Shown piece after piece: positions 17,181 to 26,378 of a stretch of DNA of 64,000 nucleotides. The notes beneath the pieces were generated by a model, which was given only the letters and a program-made list of their open reading frames with translations, was not told where the DNA came from and searched no databases. Origin of the DNA: Candidatus Krumholzibacteriota bacterium (lineage in GTDB: Bacteria > Krumholzibacteriota > Krumholzibacteriia > Krumholzibacteriales > Krumholzibacteriaceae); NCBI GenBank assembly GCA_030609325.1, contig JAUWCL010000005.1:40574-104573 (forward strand). Reading direction: 5' to 3'. The translations under genes were made by a program, and so were the position numbers. Numbering within the stretch: position 1 is the first letter of the stretch; each line of letters opens with the position of its first letter.

Positions 17181-18446
17181 TCATTCATCCCCGTTTTCAG
17201 ACTCATCCTCCACGTGCTCCGCCTGTTCGTCCTCCGGCAGTTCCAGCAGCCTGGTCGTATCGGCATCGGGAAGGGTCTCGACGCCCCGGAGCTTGCGCTT
17301 CATCGCCCTCGTACGCACGCCGGTATCTTCGACCGTCTTCCTGGCCGTGTCGAGTTGCCTGCCGAGTTTCTGAAGTACTCCATCGAACTTTCCGAATTCC
17401 GTCTTGACCGCACTGAGAATTTTCCAGACTTCGCTGGAACGCTTCTCTATAGCGAGCGTCCGGAATCCCATCCTCAGCGAACTCAGTATTGCAGCGAGGG
17501 TAGTCGGGCCGGCGACGACCACGCGCATCTCCCTCTGCAGCCGCTCGACAATGCCGGACTGCCTCAGCACCTCGGCGTACAGTCCCTCGGTCGGCAGGAA
17601 CATTATGGCGAAATCGGTCGTGTGCGGCGGCTCGAGATACTTGTCCCTGATATCCTTCGCCGACGAAAGCACCGCGGCGTTGAGAGCCGCCGTAGCCTTG
17701 CGGACCGCGTCCGCGTCTCCTGTCTCGGAAGCATCCACGAGGCGGAGATAGTCCTCCTGGGGAAATTTCGCGTCGATGGGCAGCCAGACACAAGCCTCAG
17801 GATCTTCTTCCGGTCCTGGCAGTTTTACGGCGTACTCAACACGCTCGGCCGATCCGGGACAGGTAGCGACGTTGGTCCCATACTGGTCCTTCGTCAGGAC
17901 CTGCTCAAGTATGGCCCCGAGTTGAATCTCTCCCCACGTGCCCCGGGTCTTGACGTTGGTAAGGACCTTCTTCAGGTCCCCGACGCCGTTAGCCAGGTTC
18001 TTCATCTCGCCCAGGCCCTTGTGCACCGCCTCGAGATGCTCGCTGACACGCTTGAACGATTCTCCGATGCGTTTCTCCAATGTGCTCTGGAGCTTCTCGT
18101 CGACCGTCTCGCGCATCTTCTCGAGTTTCTTCTCGTTGCTCTCCTGGATTTCTTTCAGACGCTCCTCGACCTTGTCCCTCATACTGCCGAGTGCCTTCTC
18201 GCTCGTCTCGGTCAGCTCGCCGATGCGCTTCCCGATGCTCTCCTGCCGCGCATCCTGGGCCTCGCGCATCTCGCCGACCAGCCTGACGAGAGTGTTGGTG
18301 ATCTCCTCGCGGTTCAGCTTCATCTCGTCCCGGAGAATCTTCCCGTGATCGGCGTCCGGGCCCCACCGCTTCCGCGAGAGGATGACGATCAGCGTGATAT
18401 TCGCCGCGAGAATGATCAGGATGAATATGAATGTGAGATTATCCAA
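17181..18446 (-). CDS. rmuC: RmuC family DNA recombination protein
   Basis: 421 residues. An N-terminal membrane anchor (LTFIFILIILAANITLIVIL) precedes a long coiled coil (about residues 40-150, heptads rich in Glu/Lys). The RmuC nuclease-like domain follows: GTWGEIQLGAILEQVL, WLPIDAKFPQEDYLRL, FLPTEGLYAEVL, GPTTLAAILSSLRMGF. RmuC is a predicted PD-(D/E)XK-type nuclease limiting inversions at short repeats. The acidic C-terminal tail is normal. It is the last gene of a short minus-strand run. Confidence 0.95.
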   Translation of the reverse strand: MDNLTFIFILIILAANITLIVILSRKRWGPDADHGKILRDEMKLNREEITNTLVRLVGEMREAQDARQESIGKRIGELTETSEKALGSMRDKVEERLKEIQESNEKKLEKMRETVDEKLQSTLEKRIGESFKRVSEHLEAVHKGLGEMKNLANGVGDLKKVLTNVKTRGTWGEIQLGAILEQVLTKDQYGTNVATCPGSAERVEYAVKLPGPEEDPEACVWLPIDAKFPQEDYLRLVDASETGDADAVRKATAALNAAVLSSAKDIRDKYLEPPHTTDFAIMFLPTEGLYAEVLRQSGIVERLQREMRVVVAGPTTLAAILSSLRMGFRTLAIEKRSSEVWKILSAVKTEFGKFDGVLQKLGRQLDTARKTVEDTGVRTRAMKRKLRGVETLPDADTTRLLELPEDEQAEHVEDESENGDE

Positions 18447-18604
18447 TGCCGTACCTCTTGGAACCGGTCGAATGATCCTGGGCCGAAGGTCCCGTTACCT
18501 ATCCCGCATTCAGGTACAGTAGAGTATTTCCCGCACCGTGTCAATTTGCATGCTGTCAATTCATGGGGCGGCGTTATGCTTTCCTTTGGCAGGGCCGGAT
18601 GCCT

Positions 18605-19978
18605 TCAGCTGGCGGCCGCGTGGTAGAAGTGGTTGGAGATCACCCAGGAATAGGAATGCAGCATGAACAGCCACGCGCACAGGTATACGAGCCAGCATCT
18701 CCTGAGGATACACTCCGTGGAAAGCATGTTGCGCAGCACGAGGAACGTGACCGGCAGGGCCGCCGCGGCGAACATGTTCCAATCCGAATAGACACCCAGC
18801 GTAGCCTTCCAGCCAACGAAGAAGATTCCCATGAATATCGCGGCGATTATGAGATGGATGTTCATCTCGTCGAGCCTGACCCGGCCGAAGAGGAGCTGGG
18901 GGATGAGCATGACCCACACGGGGACGAGAAGGAATGCCAGGTTCAGCATCTGAAAATAGTATCCGGGGGAAGGATCTACGAGCCTCAGCCTGATGTGCCC
19001 GCCGTGGCCGAACACGTGGCTGTGATACCATAGATTCCTGATCGGCAGGTCGTTGAGGTGGAAAAAAAGCAGCGTAAGACCCACTACAGCGCAGAACATC
19101 CCTGTGGCGATAATCACAGGTCGCTTCTCGTCCCTCTTCCGGGCGATGTTGTAAAGTATGAGCAGGGACGGGATAAGGAACCCGGCGAGCAGGTGAAAGG
19201 TAAGGGCCGCCGCGAGTATCACAGATGGCGTGATGATGCTCATTCTGCCCTTGATGTAGGTCGCCGAAGCGACGAAGTACGCCATTATCAACGTTACAGT
19301 CAATGTATAGTTCTCTACGTCGCCGAAGAAGAGCTGCATGTACCCGCCGGAAACGCATACCACAAAGGCGAGAACGGGCCTTTCGGGAAACATGATGGAG
19401 CAGTAGTACATAAGCAGCAGGATGAACGCTCCGCCGGCCACCGACGAGAGCACCTGATACGAGAGTTCAACGCTCCAGCCGAACAATCGGTTCGTGTAGA
19501 ACCAGAAACGTGAATGGAGATAGAGCTCCCACATCTCATCGTGGGTGACATGCGCTCCGTGGAGAGGGACGTCGCGCGCGAACTTCTCGGCGAACATCTG
19601 TCCGTCGAAGTTGATGAACCGGTTCCGGAGAAGGAAGAAGACAACGACGAGTAGCAGCGAGAATCCGACCTTGAACCATGTGCTGCGGAAGATCTGTACG
19701 GCCCGCCCACGCATCCTTTCCATCGACTCGGGCGATATCCTGCGGCGGACGATCAGGACGACCAGCGGGATCGACAGCCCAATGAGTATATAGGGGACCC
19801 CGAAAGAGCCCAGTTGAGAGAATCCGAAAAGCGTCTCCCGGACCCGGTCTCCGTCCTCGCTCAGGGCGGGCAGCACCAGACCGGACAGCAGATATACGAG
19901 GAACAGAGCGAGGAAAATCGCGAAATAAAGACGTGTTTCCCTCGGAGAACGATCGCTTTCAAATCCTGACTCGTTCAT
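18605..19978 (-). CDS. Polytopic membrane protein, probable GT-C-like glycosyltransferase
   Basis: 457 residues with about eleven membrane helices. After the second helix pair there is a large loop (NFDGQMFAEKFARDVPLHG ... DEMWELYLHSRFW) with acidic residues, as in GT-C fold enzymes that use polyprenyl-linked sugars. A His-rich loop (WYHSHVFGHGGHIRLR) lies further on. I do not recognise a named family. Its start overlaps the stop of the sugar isomerase gene (ATGA), so the two are translationally coupled. Confidence 0.7.
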   Translation of the reverse strand: MNESGFESDRSPRETRLYFAIFLALFLVYLLSGLVLPALSEDGDRVRETLFGFSQLGSFGVPYILIGLSIPLVVLIVRRRISPESMERMRGRAVQIFRSTWFKVGFSLLLVVVFFLLRNRFINFDGQMFAEKFARDVPLHGAHVTHDEMWELYLHSRFWFYTNRLFGWSVELSYQVLSSVAGGAFILLLMYYCSIMFPERPVLAFVVCVSGGYMQLFFGDVENYTLTVTLIMAYFVASATYIKGRMSIITPSVILAAALTFHLLAGFLIPSLLILYNIARKRDEKRPVIIATGMFCAVVGLTLLFFHLNDLPIRNLWYHSHVFGHGGHIRLRLVDPSPGYYFQMLNLAFLLVPVWVMLIPQLLFGRVRLDEMNIHLIIAAIFMGIFFVGWKATLGVYSDWNMFAAAALPVTFLVLRNMLSTECILRRCWLVYLCAWLFMLHSYSWVISNHFYHAAAS

Positions 19979-20796
19979 GTGGTTGCCCGGCCACGCAGGG
20001 TGAGAAGCCTGTCGAGGTATTCCCTTCCCCGCGGACCCCTCGGCAGGTCGACTTCGAGATCGAGAAGGGGAAACTGTATCGATGTCCCGTCAGATGACAG
20101 GTTTTTGGTTTCCCTGAGCTGATTCAGGCGATCGGCAAGCGTCTCGAAGTCGAACGTGCCCTCTCCGGGGGCCAGGTGGTCGTCGGAGAGCCCGTCGTTG
20201 TCATGAAGGTGGAGGGCGACGACCCGGTCGCCGATCATGTCCCACCATCTGGTTATGGACAGATGAGAAAACACGTTGACGTGGCCCGTGTCGAGGCAGA
20301 ACCGCACCACGCCGCCGGGGAGCATGTCTGCCAGGTGCAGCATGATCTCGGGGCGGTCGTCCCAGGTATTCTCCAGCGCAAGCGTCACTCCGAGCTTTTC
20401 GGCGTGTTCGACGATCTTCGGCATCCGCTCTGCCCAGTTTCTCAGCCAGTGCCTGCGCCCGCCGCGAGAGAACTGGGGCATGTAGCCGGTGTGCATTACC
20501 ATCACCCTGCCGCCCAGCGCTGCTGTCGCTTCCAGTCCGACGTCGAGGCAGTCGGCAGAGTACTCCGAGAGGCAGATGTCGAGGCTGGCGATGTCGAGCC
20601 CGAAGAACGGCCCGTGCGTAAACGTCCGCAGGGAACATTTCTCGAGAAGATCCCTCATATGCGCGAAATTCGACGGGGTCATTTTCGCCAGGTAGTCGGC
20701 TCTGGTCATCCGGATCTCGGGATAGAATCCGGCCGATACGACATCATCTATCATGACGTCGAACCTGCTCAGGGGTACGCTGATGTAAAAATTCAT
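19975..20796 (-). CDS. Sugar phosphate isomerase/epimerase (xylose isomerase-like TIM barrel)
   Basis: 273 residues from ATG 20796; longer in-frame extensions run into the divergent gene and read as noise. Typical AP-endonuclease-2/xylose-isomerase fold segments are present: THGPFFGLDIAS, GGRVMVMHTGYMP, LALENTWDDRPE (metal-ligand Glu), FCLDTGHVNVFS (Asp and His ligands), ALHLHDNDGLSDDHLAPGEG. Metal-dependent isomerase or epimerase activity is expected on an unknown sugar. Divergent from the formimidoyltransferase gene, with a 200-base gap between. Confidence 0.87.
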   Translation of the reverse strand: MNFYISVPLSRFDVMIDDVVSAGFYPEIRMTRADYLAKMTPSNFAHMRDLLEKCSLRTFTHGPFFGLDIASLDICLSEYSADCLDVGLEATAALGGRVMVMHTGYMPQFSRGGRRHWLRNWAERMPKIVEHAEKLGVTLALENTWDDRPEIMLHLADMLPGGVVRFCLDTGHVNVFSHLSITRWWDMIGDRVVALHLHDNDGLSDDHLAPGEGTFDFETLADRLNQLRETKNLSSDGTSIQFPLLDLEVDLPRGPRGREYLDRLLTLRGRATT

Positions 20797-20998
20797 CGGT
20801 TTTCCGACCTCGATTTCATCTGTGCCGGCGCGTGGACCGCGCTGATACTTCCTTATGGAATCCGACAGTGTGCCTGCCTGCATTTCAACGGGGACGACTG
20901 GTGGGTCAACGCTGTGCTTGACCTGCCGGCGGCGCCTGTTTATCCTATGGGCATATTGCCAGATATCCACTGTCAAAACAAGGAGAGTGATAGTCCCG

Positions 20999-22681
20999 AT
21001 GAGACTCGTAGAGTGCGTACCGAACTTCAGCGAAGGCCGGGATCTGGCCAGGATCGATGAGATCACGAACGAGATCAAGGGCGTAGAGGGCGTCAGGCTT
21101 CTCGACGCAGACCCGGGCAAGGACACCAACAGGACGGTCGTCACCATCCTCGGGACGCCCGACGAGGTCATCGAGGCTGCTTTCAGGGCTATCCGGAAGG
21201 CCGCCGAGGTGATCGACATGTCGAAGCACTCCGGCGCGCACGCCCGGATGGGCGCCACCGATGTATGCCCGTTCATCCCCGTAAGCGATATGACTATGGA
21301 CGACTGCGCAGAACTCGCGCGCAGGTTGGGCAGGCGCGTCGGCGACGAGCTGGGCATCCCCGTCTACCTCTACGAATACGCCGCATCGAAGCCGGAGAGG
21401 CGGAACCTCGCCAACATCCGCGCGGGGGAATATGAGGGGCTCGAGGCGAAGCTGGCCGATCCCGAGTGGAAGCCCGATTTCGGGCCGTCCAAGTTCAATC
21501 CCGGCGCCGGGGCGACCGTGATCGGCGCGAGGGAGTTCCTCATCGCCTACAACGTCAACCTCAATACCCGGGACACGAAGGTCGCCCGCGAGATCGCATT
21601 CACGATCCGCGAGAAGGGGCGCCTGAAACGCGACAAGGCGGGCAATATCATCCGCGACGCGGACGGCAAGACCGTCAGGGAAAACGGCCTTTTCAAGGAG
21701 TGCAAGGCTGTCGGATGGTACATGGAGGACTTCGGCCGGGCGCAGGTGTCTATCAACCTGACCAACTACAAGGTCACCCCTCCCCATCTCGTATTCGACG
21801 AGTGCGAGCGGATAGCCGCCGAGCAAGGCGCCCGTGTCACGGGCAGCGAACTCGTCGGGCTGATTCCCATCGAGTCGCTCCTCGAGTCGGGCAGGCACTA
21901 CCTCAGGAAGATGGGCAAAGCGACCGGTGTACCCGACTCCGAACTGGTGCACACCGCGGTCCTCTCACTCGGGCTCAGCGATCTCTACGAGTTCGAGCCC
22001 GACAAGAAGATCATCGAATTTTTCATGAGGCGCGATGACAGCCTCGTCGGCATGACGGCGACGCATTTCACGGATGTCCTCTCGACAGACGCGCCGGCGC
22101 CCGGCGGCGGCAGCGTCGCCGCTCTCTGCGGGGCGCTCAGCGGAGCGCTCACGGCGATGGTCGGAGCGCTGACGTACGGCAAGAAGGGATACGAGGAGGC
22201 GTTCGACGAGATGGAGCGTGTCGGCGTCGAGGCGCAGAAGATCAAGGACGAGTTCCTCGCCGATGTAGACCGCGACACCGATGCGTTCAACAGGGTAATG
22301 GACGCGATGCGGATGAAGAAGAAGACTGACGAGGAAAAAGCCGCCAGGGCCGCCGCGATCGAGGAGACGACGAAGGAAGCGACGCTCATCCCGATGAACG
22401 TCCTTCGCCGCACGAAAGATGCCGCCGAGTTGGCGCGAGTCGTTGCCGGGAAGGGCAACACAAACTCGATCAGCGATGCCGGCGTGGCGGCGCTCACCGC
22501 ACGGACGGCGGCCGAGGGAGCCTACCTGAACGTCATCATCAACCTACCCGGGATCGAGGACGAGAAGTTCAAGGCCGAGATATCGAAGGAAGCGGGAGAG
22601 ATCAGAGCCGAGGTGGTCTCGCATACAGAAGAGACCGTTCGGCTGGTAGAGAAGGCTCTGGCTGCTGAAAACCAGGGATAG
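20999..22681 (+). CDS. Bifunctional glutamate formimidoyltransferase / formimino-THF cyclodeaminase
   Basis: 560 residues from ATG 20999 with AAGGAG upstream. The N-terminal formimidoyltransferase domains (about 1-310) start LVECVPNFSEGRD and include the catalytic-region SKHSGAHARMGATDVCPF. The C-terminal cyclodeaminase domain (about 350-560) starts with the glycine motif APAPGGGSVAALCGAL and ends in helical segments. The protein moves the formimino group from N-formimino-glutamate to tetrahydrofolate and deaminates it, the last step of one route of histidine degradation. A histidine ammonia-lyase-type gene lies 13 kb away. pgi follows after 10 bases. Confidence 0.95.
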   Translation: MRLVECVPNFSEGRDLARIDEITNEIKGVEGVRLLDADPGKDTNRTVVTILGTPDEVIEAAFRAIRKAAEVIDMSKHSGAHARMGATDVCPFIPVSDMTMDDCAELARRLGRRVGDELGIPVYLYEYAASKPERRNLANIRAGEYEGLEAKLADPEWKPDFGPSKFNPGAGATVIGAREFLIAYNVNLNTRDTKVAREIAFTIREKGRLKRDKAGNIIRDADGKTVRENGLFKECKAVGWYMEDFGRAQVSINLTNYKVTPPHLVFDECERIAAEQGARVTGSELVGLIPIESLLESGRHYLRKMGKATGVPDSELVHTAVLSLGLSDLYEFEPDKKIIEFFMRRDDSLVGMTATHFTDVLSTDAPAPGGGSVAALCGALSGALTAMVGALTYGKKGYEEAFDEMERVGVEAQKIKDEFLADVDRDTDAFNRVMDAMRMKKKTDEEKAARAAAIEETTKEATLIPMNVLRRTKDAAELARVVAGKGNTNSISDAGVAALTARTAAEGAYLNVIINLPGIEDEKFKAEISKEAGEIRAEVVSHTEETVRLVEKALAAENQG

Positions 22682-22691
22682 GGAGAATACA

Positions 22692-23963
22692 TTGCTGACG
22701 CTCGATACGGGGAGTCTCGCTCCCCATCTGACCGATGATGAGCTGAATAACGGGATGCACGGGGCGATCGAAGTCCTGGGCTCTCTTCTCAAGGGCAAGG
22801 GGCCTGGTTCCGATATGCTCGGCTGGCTGGCGCTGCCGTGCCTGCCACCGCGTGATATCGAAGAGATAGCGAACGCGGGCAAGCGGATCCAGGACCAGAG
22901 TGACTGCCTCGTCGTGGTCGGGATAGGAGGCTCATATCTCGGCGCCCGGGCGGGCATCGAGGCGCTCAAGGGGCATGCCCCGTTTCCGATCCTCTTCGCC
23001 GGAAACAGTCTCTCGCCAGAGTATCATGCCGATCTTCTCGACTATCTGGAGGACAAGCGCTTCTCGATCTGCGTCATCTCGAAATCGGGCACGACGACCG
23101 AGCCGGCCATAGCATTCAGGCTGCTGCGCAACCGCCTGATGGAAGATTGTGGCCGGGAAGGGTGCAGCGAGAGGATCATCGCGATCACCGATCCGGTGAA
23201 GGGCGCCCTGAGACAGATGGCAGGGACCGGGGGCTGGAAGATATACCCCATCTCACCCGACGTTGGCGGACGGTTCAGCGTCCTTTCCCCCGTCGGCCTG
23301 CTTCCCTTCGCCGCAGCCGGGATTCCGATCGACGCGCTCGTCGCCGGAGCGTACCGGGGACTGGGCCTCTGGACGAGAGAGGAACCCGATAACGAGGCCC
23401 TGAGATACGCCCTGGCCAGGGCGCTCCTGCACGACAGAGGGACTGAGATAGAAGTCCTCTCGACCTTCCACCCGGAACTTTCATGGGTGTGCGAGTGGTG
23501 GAAACAGCTCGCCGGAGAATCGGAAGGCAAGGAGGGCAAGGGACTCTATCCTGCGTCGACGGTGATGACTACCGACCTCCATTCGCTCGGCCAGCTCCTG
23601 CAGGAGGGTTCACGCAATATCCTCGAGACGTTCCTCGTCTCGGCCCGCCCGAACAGGGACATCGAGATTCCCGAGGACAGCGACGATCTCGACGGGCTGA
23701 ACTATCTCGCCGGGAAATCGATCTCCGAAGTCAACAGCAAGGCCTACGAAGGAACGAAGGCGGCACATGTCGCCGGCGGCCTGCCGGTGATGACGATCGA
23801 GTTGGAAGGAATCACGCCGGCATCGATCGGCGCCCTGTTCATATTCTACGAGCTGGCCATCGCCGTATCGGGCAGGCTGATCGGCGTAAATCCGTTCGAT
23901 CAGCCCGGGGTCGAGGAATACAAGACGAGGATGTTCAAGCTTCTCGGGAAGCCTGGATACTGA
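22692..23963 (+). CDS. pgi: Glucose-6-phosphate isomerase
   Basis: 423 residues with a TTG start at 22692 preceded by GGGAGAA. Hallmarks: GIGGSYLGARAGIEAL, the ISKSGTTTEPAIAFRLLR phosphate-binding loop, GGRFSVLSPVGLLP, and the C-terminal signature region (NPFDQPGVEEYK). The length fits the short bacterial Pgi type. It interconverts glucose-6-phosphate and fructose-6-phosphate in the cytosol. Likely co-transcribed with the upstream cyclodeaminase gene and downstream apbE. Confidence 0.96.
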   Translation: MLTLDTGSLAPHLTDDELNNGMHGAIEVLGSLLKGKGPGSDMLGWLALPCLPPRDIEEIANAGKRIQDQSDCLVVVGIGGSYLGARAGIEALKGHAPFPILFAGNSLSPEYHADLLDYLEDKRFSICVISKSGTTTEPAIAFRLLRNRLMEDCGREGCSERIIAITDPVKGALRQMAGTGGWKIYPISPDVGGRFSVLSPVGLLPFAAAGIPIDALVAGAYRGLGLWTREEPDNEALRYALARALLHDRGTEIEVLSTFHPELSWVCEWWKQLAGESEGKEGKGLYPASTVMTTDLHSLGQLLQEGSRNILETFLVSARPNRDIEIPEDSDDLDGLNYLAGKSISEVNSKAYEGTKAAHVAGGLPVMTIELEGITPASIGALFIFYELAIAVSGRLIGVNPFDQPGVEEYKTRMFKLLGKPGY

Positions 23964-23974
23964 CGGGGAACGGG

Positions 23975-25015
23975 ATGAAAAATTACTTATCCAGATCAGC
24001 CGGGCCGGGCCGCTACGGGCAGATGATCTTCATATTATCCATCTTGATACTTTTTCCTGCTTTCCCTTCATGCGCGCGTGATGAAGAGCCGTTCGTCAAG
24101 CAGACATTCGTGATGGGCACGAGGGGCACGATCACTATCTATGGTCTTGCGGCAGAGGACGCCGATGCGGCCGCCTCTGAGGCGATCCGCGAGATGCACC
24201 GCATCGAGTCGGTGATGAGCAACTGGAAAGAGAACAGCGAGATATCACGACTCAACAGGGATTCCGGAGGGCAGCCGGTCAGGGTATCGTCCGAGCTCTT
24301 CCTTCTTCTCGAGCAGGCGTACCGGTTCAGCGAGCTCACCGGCGGCGCGTTCGACGTCACGGCGGGGCCCGTCGTGAAACTGTGGGGATTCCAGGGGGGC
24401 GAGGCTGAATTGCCTGCCGATGCCGAGATCGCCGGCACCCTGGAGAAGGTAGGCTGGCGTAAGATGATCCTCGATGCGGAAGATACGACCGTAGCCCTGA
24501 CTGACGGATCAGAGATTGACCTCGCTGGCATCGGAAAGGGATACGCGGTGGACCGCTGCGTCGGGATCCTGAAGAAGCATGGTGCGACCAGCGCACTGGT
24601 CGATCTAGGCGGAAACATGTTCGCAATGGGAAAGCCGCCGGGCCGCGAAGCATGGTCGATAGGGATACGAGATCCCCAGGATCCGTCAGGCGTCATCGGA
24701 AAGCTGCTCATAAACGACGAGGCAGTCGCCACATCCGGCAACTACGAGAACTTCGTCGTGATAGACGGAAAGAAATACGGGCACATAGTCGATCCCCGTA
24801 TCGGCAGGACGGTCGATCACATACTCGGAGTCACCGTCGTCGCTCCGTCCGCGACGGCGTCCGACGCTCTCTCCACCGGCCTGTTCGTCCTCGGCCCGGA
24901 AGAGAGCCTGCCGATATGCGAATCAGAATCCGGCGTCAGGGCGGTGTTCGCCCTGCCCGGCGACGTGTTAGAGTTCGTCGGCAACTTCGGCGGAAAGATA
25001 GAGCTGTTCGACTGA
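23975..25015 (+). CDS. apbE: FAD:protein FMN transferase (ApbE), lipoprotein
   Basis: 346 residues from ATG 23975. The lipoprotein signal ends at FPSC|ARDEE. ApbE features: FVMGTRGTITIYG, ESVMSNWKENSEISRLN, GGAFDVTAGPVVKLWGF, DLAGIGKGYAVDR, ALVDLGGNMFAMG, ATSGNYENF, HIVDPRIGR, ATASDALSTGLFVLG. ApbE attaches FMN through a phosphoester to Thr of RnfG and RnfD (or NqrB/C) outside the inner membrane, using FAD and Mg2+. The gene converges on rnfE across 20 bases, so it sits at the end of the rnf operon it presumably serves. Confidence 0.95.
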   Translation: MKNYLSRSAGPGRYGQMIFILSILILFPAFPSCARDEEPFVKQTFVMGTRGTITIYGLAAEDADAAASEAIREMHRIESVMSNWKENSEISRLNRDSGGQPVRVSSELFLLLEQAYRFSELTGGAFDVTAGPVVKLWGFQGGEAELPADAEIAGTLEKVGWRKMILDAEDTTVALTDGSEIDLAGIGKGYAVDRCVGILKKHGATSALVDLGGNMFAMGKPPGREAWSIGIRDPQDPSGVIGKLLINDEAVATSGNYENFVVIDGKKYGHIVDPRIGRTVDHILGVTVVAPSATASDALSTGLFVLGPEESLPICESESGVRAVFALPGDVLEFVGNFGGKIELFD

Positions 25016-25034
25016 AGATCGGTTGTTCTTCCCA

Positions 25035-25736
25035 TTATTCGACGGTCGGTTTTTCCTTTTCCGAGAAGTCGAACCACTTCGTGTGGATCGTGCAGCTCGC
25101 GCAGTCGTGCTCCCTGCGGATGATCGGCTGCCTTCCGCTTCTCTCGGCCATGGCAATTTCGACCTTGTTCATCAGGCCGAGCAGTACGCCGAGGACGATA
25201 AACGCGCCGGGAGGCAGGATCATGAGGAGCAGAGGCAGGTAGCCATCGCCGAAAATCGACACGTTGAAGATCGTGCCGTTTCCGATGACCTCCCTGATCG
25301 CTCCGATCACTATCAGCGAGACGGTGAATCCAAATCCCATCCCGAATCCATCGATTATCGCTACCCAGACGGGGTTCTTCGAAGCGAACGCCTCGGCCCT
25401 GCCGAGTATGATGCAGTTGACCACGATCAGCGGGATGAAGAGACCCAGGCTCTTGTGCAGAGCGTGGAAATATCCGTTCATCACGAGGTCGACGATGGTA
25501 ACGAATGTCGCGATTGCGACGATGTACGCGGGAATACGCACCTTCTTCGGGACGAACCTCCTCATCGACGAGATGACGGTGTTGGAACAGACGAGGACGA
25601 ATGTCGAGGCGAACCCCATCGCGAGACCATTCTCGGCAGAAGTCGTAACTGCCAGGGTCGGGCAGAGACCGAGCACGAGTCTGAATATCGGGTTCTCGCT
25701 CCAGAAACCCTTTATAAACTCATCCCATGCCTTCAT
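25035..25736 (-). CDS. rnfE: Electron transport complex subunit RnfE
   Basis: 233 residues, six helices. Conserved segments: NPIFRLVLGLCPTLAVTT, PAYIVAIATFVTIVDL, GLFIPLIVVNCIILGRAEAFA, PPGAFIVLGVLLGLMN. RnfE and RnfA are the antiparallel membrane pair of the Rnf ferredoxin:NAD+ oxidoreductase, holding a central [2Fe-2S] cluster via Cys in LCPTLA and VNCIILGR. A soluble tail contains a CASC motif (HDCASCTIHTKWF), not a standard RnfE feature as far as I know. Last gene of rnfABCDGE, overlapping rnfG by 4 bases. Confidence 0.95.
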   Translation of the reverse strand: MKAWDEFIKGFWSENPIFRLVLGLCPTLAVTTSAENGLAMGFASTFVLVCSNTVISSMRRFVPKKVRIPAYIVAIATFVTIVDLVMNGYFHALHKSLGLFIPLIVVNCIILGRAEAFASKNPVWVAIIDGFGMGFGFTVSLIVIGAIREVIGNGTIFNVSIFGDGYLPLLLMILPPGAFIVLGVLLGLMNKVEIAMAERSGRQPIIRREHDCASCTIHTKWFDFSEKEKPTVE

Positions 25737-26326
25737 TCCTGCACCTCCCCTTCCTCAAAAATCTCCGCCTTATGCTCCCGGAAGAGCTTCAGCCCCTTCG
25801 CGCTGGTCTTCGTTATCGCACGCGACGAGATTGTGGCGCCCGTAATGGGAATGAACGTACCCCCGTCCCTGGTTACTTCCCACAGTTCGGTGTTCTCGAG
25901 GCTCTTCCCACTGTACTGTCCCCTGAAATCCTCCGACTCGATCTTTGCTCCGAGGCCGGGAGTCTCGAGATGCTTCAGGACCATGAGCCCCTGCATCACG
26001 CCCTCCCCGTCAACACCGATCATAAATTCGATATCTCCGGAGTATCCGTCCGAAGCGACGATTGCGAACGCCGCCCCGGTCACCGTCCCGTCCTTGCGGC
26101 CCCTATAGACTTCGATGGAGTCTCCACCCTCGATCATGATGGTGATCATGTCCTTGTCGGGCTCGTTATCGTACGGCGGCAGGACGCTGCGGACCGCGCT
26201 CATCTTCTCCTCGAGAAGAGCCCTGGCGATCGGCTCGGCGGTCTGCTGGTTCACATAGGCGAGCACGCCCGCAGACACCGCAGTGATGAGGGTGAGGACG
26301 AAACACAACCGGATGATCTCTTTCAT
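25733..26326 (-). CDS. rnfG: Electron transport complex subunit RnfG
   Basis: 197 residues from ATG 26326 (GGAGG upstream; an earlier in-frame start at 26368 adds 14 unlikely residues). One N-terminal helix anchors a periplasmic FMN-binding domain. The flavinylation motif reads PITGATISS, where the Thr of TGAT would carry FMN. The Asp usually found three residues before that motif is Ile here. LETPGLGAKI is the conserved FMN-domain stretch. Partner of RnfD in the covalent flavin path; flavinylation is expected from the neighbouring ApbE. Confidence 0.94.
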   Translation of the reverse strand: MKEIIRLCFVLTLITAVSAGVLAYVNQQTAEPIARALLEEKMSAVRSVLPPYDNEPDKDMITIMIEGGDSIEVYRGRKDGTVTGAAFAIVASDGYSGDIEFMIGVDGEGVMQGLMVLKHLETPGLGAKIESEDFRGQYSGKSLENTELWEVTRDGGTFIPITGATISSRAITKTSAKGLKLFREHKAEIFEEGEVQE

Positions 26327-26378
26327 ACCTTTAATAACCTCCACAGGCGGTATAAATACCCGCTTCAAACAGGCCCGC

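Noticed and set aside
20797..21357. In-frame N-terminal extension of the sugar isomerase
   Set aside because: It would overlap the divergent formimidoyltransferase gene by over 350 bases and reads as Ser/Thr-rich noise; ATG 20796 gives the normal family start.
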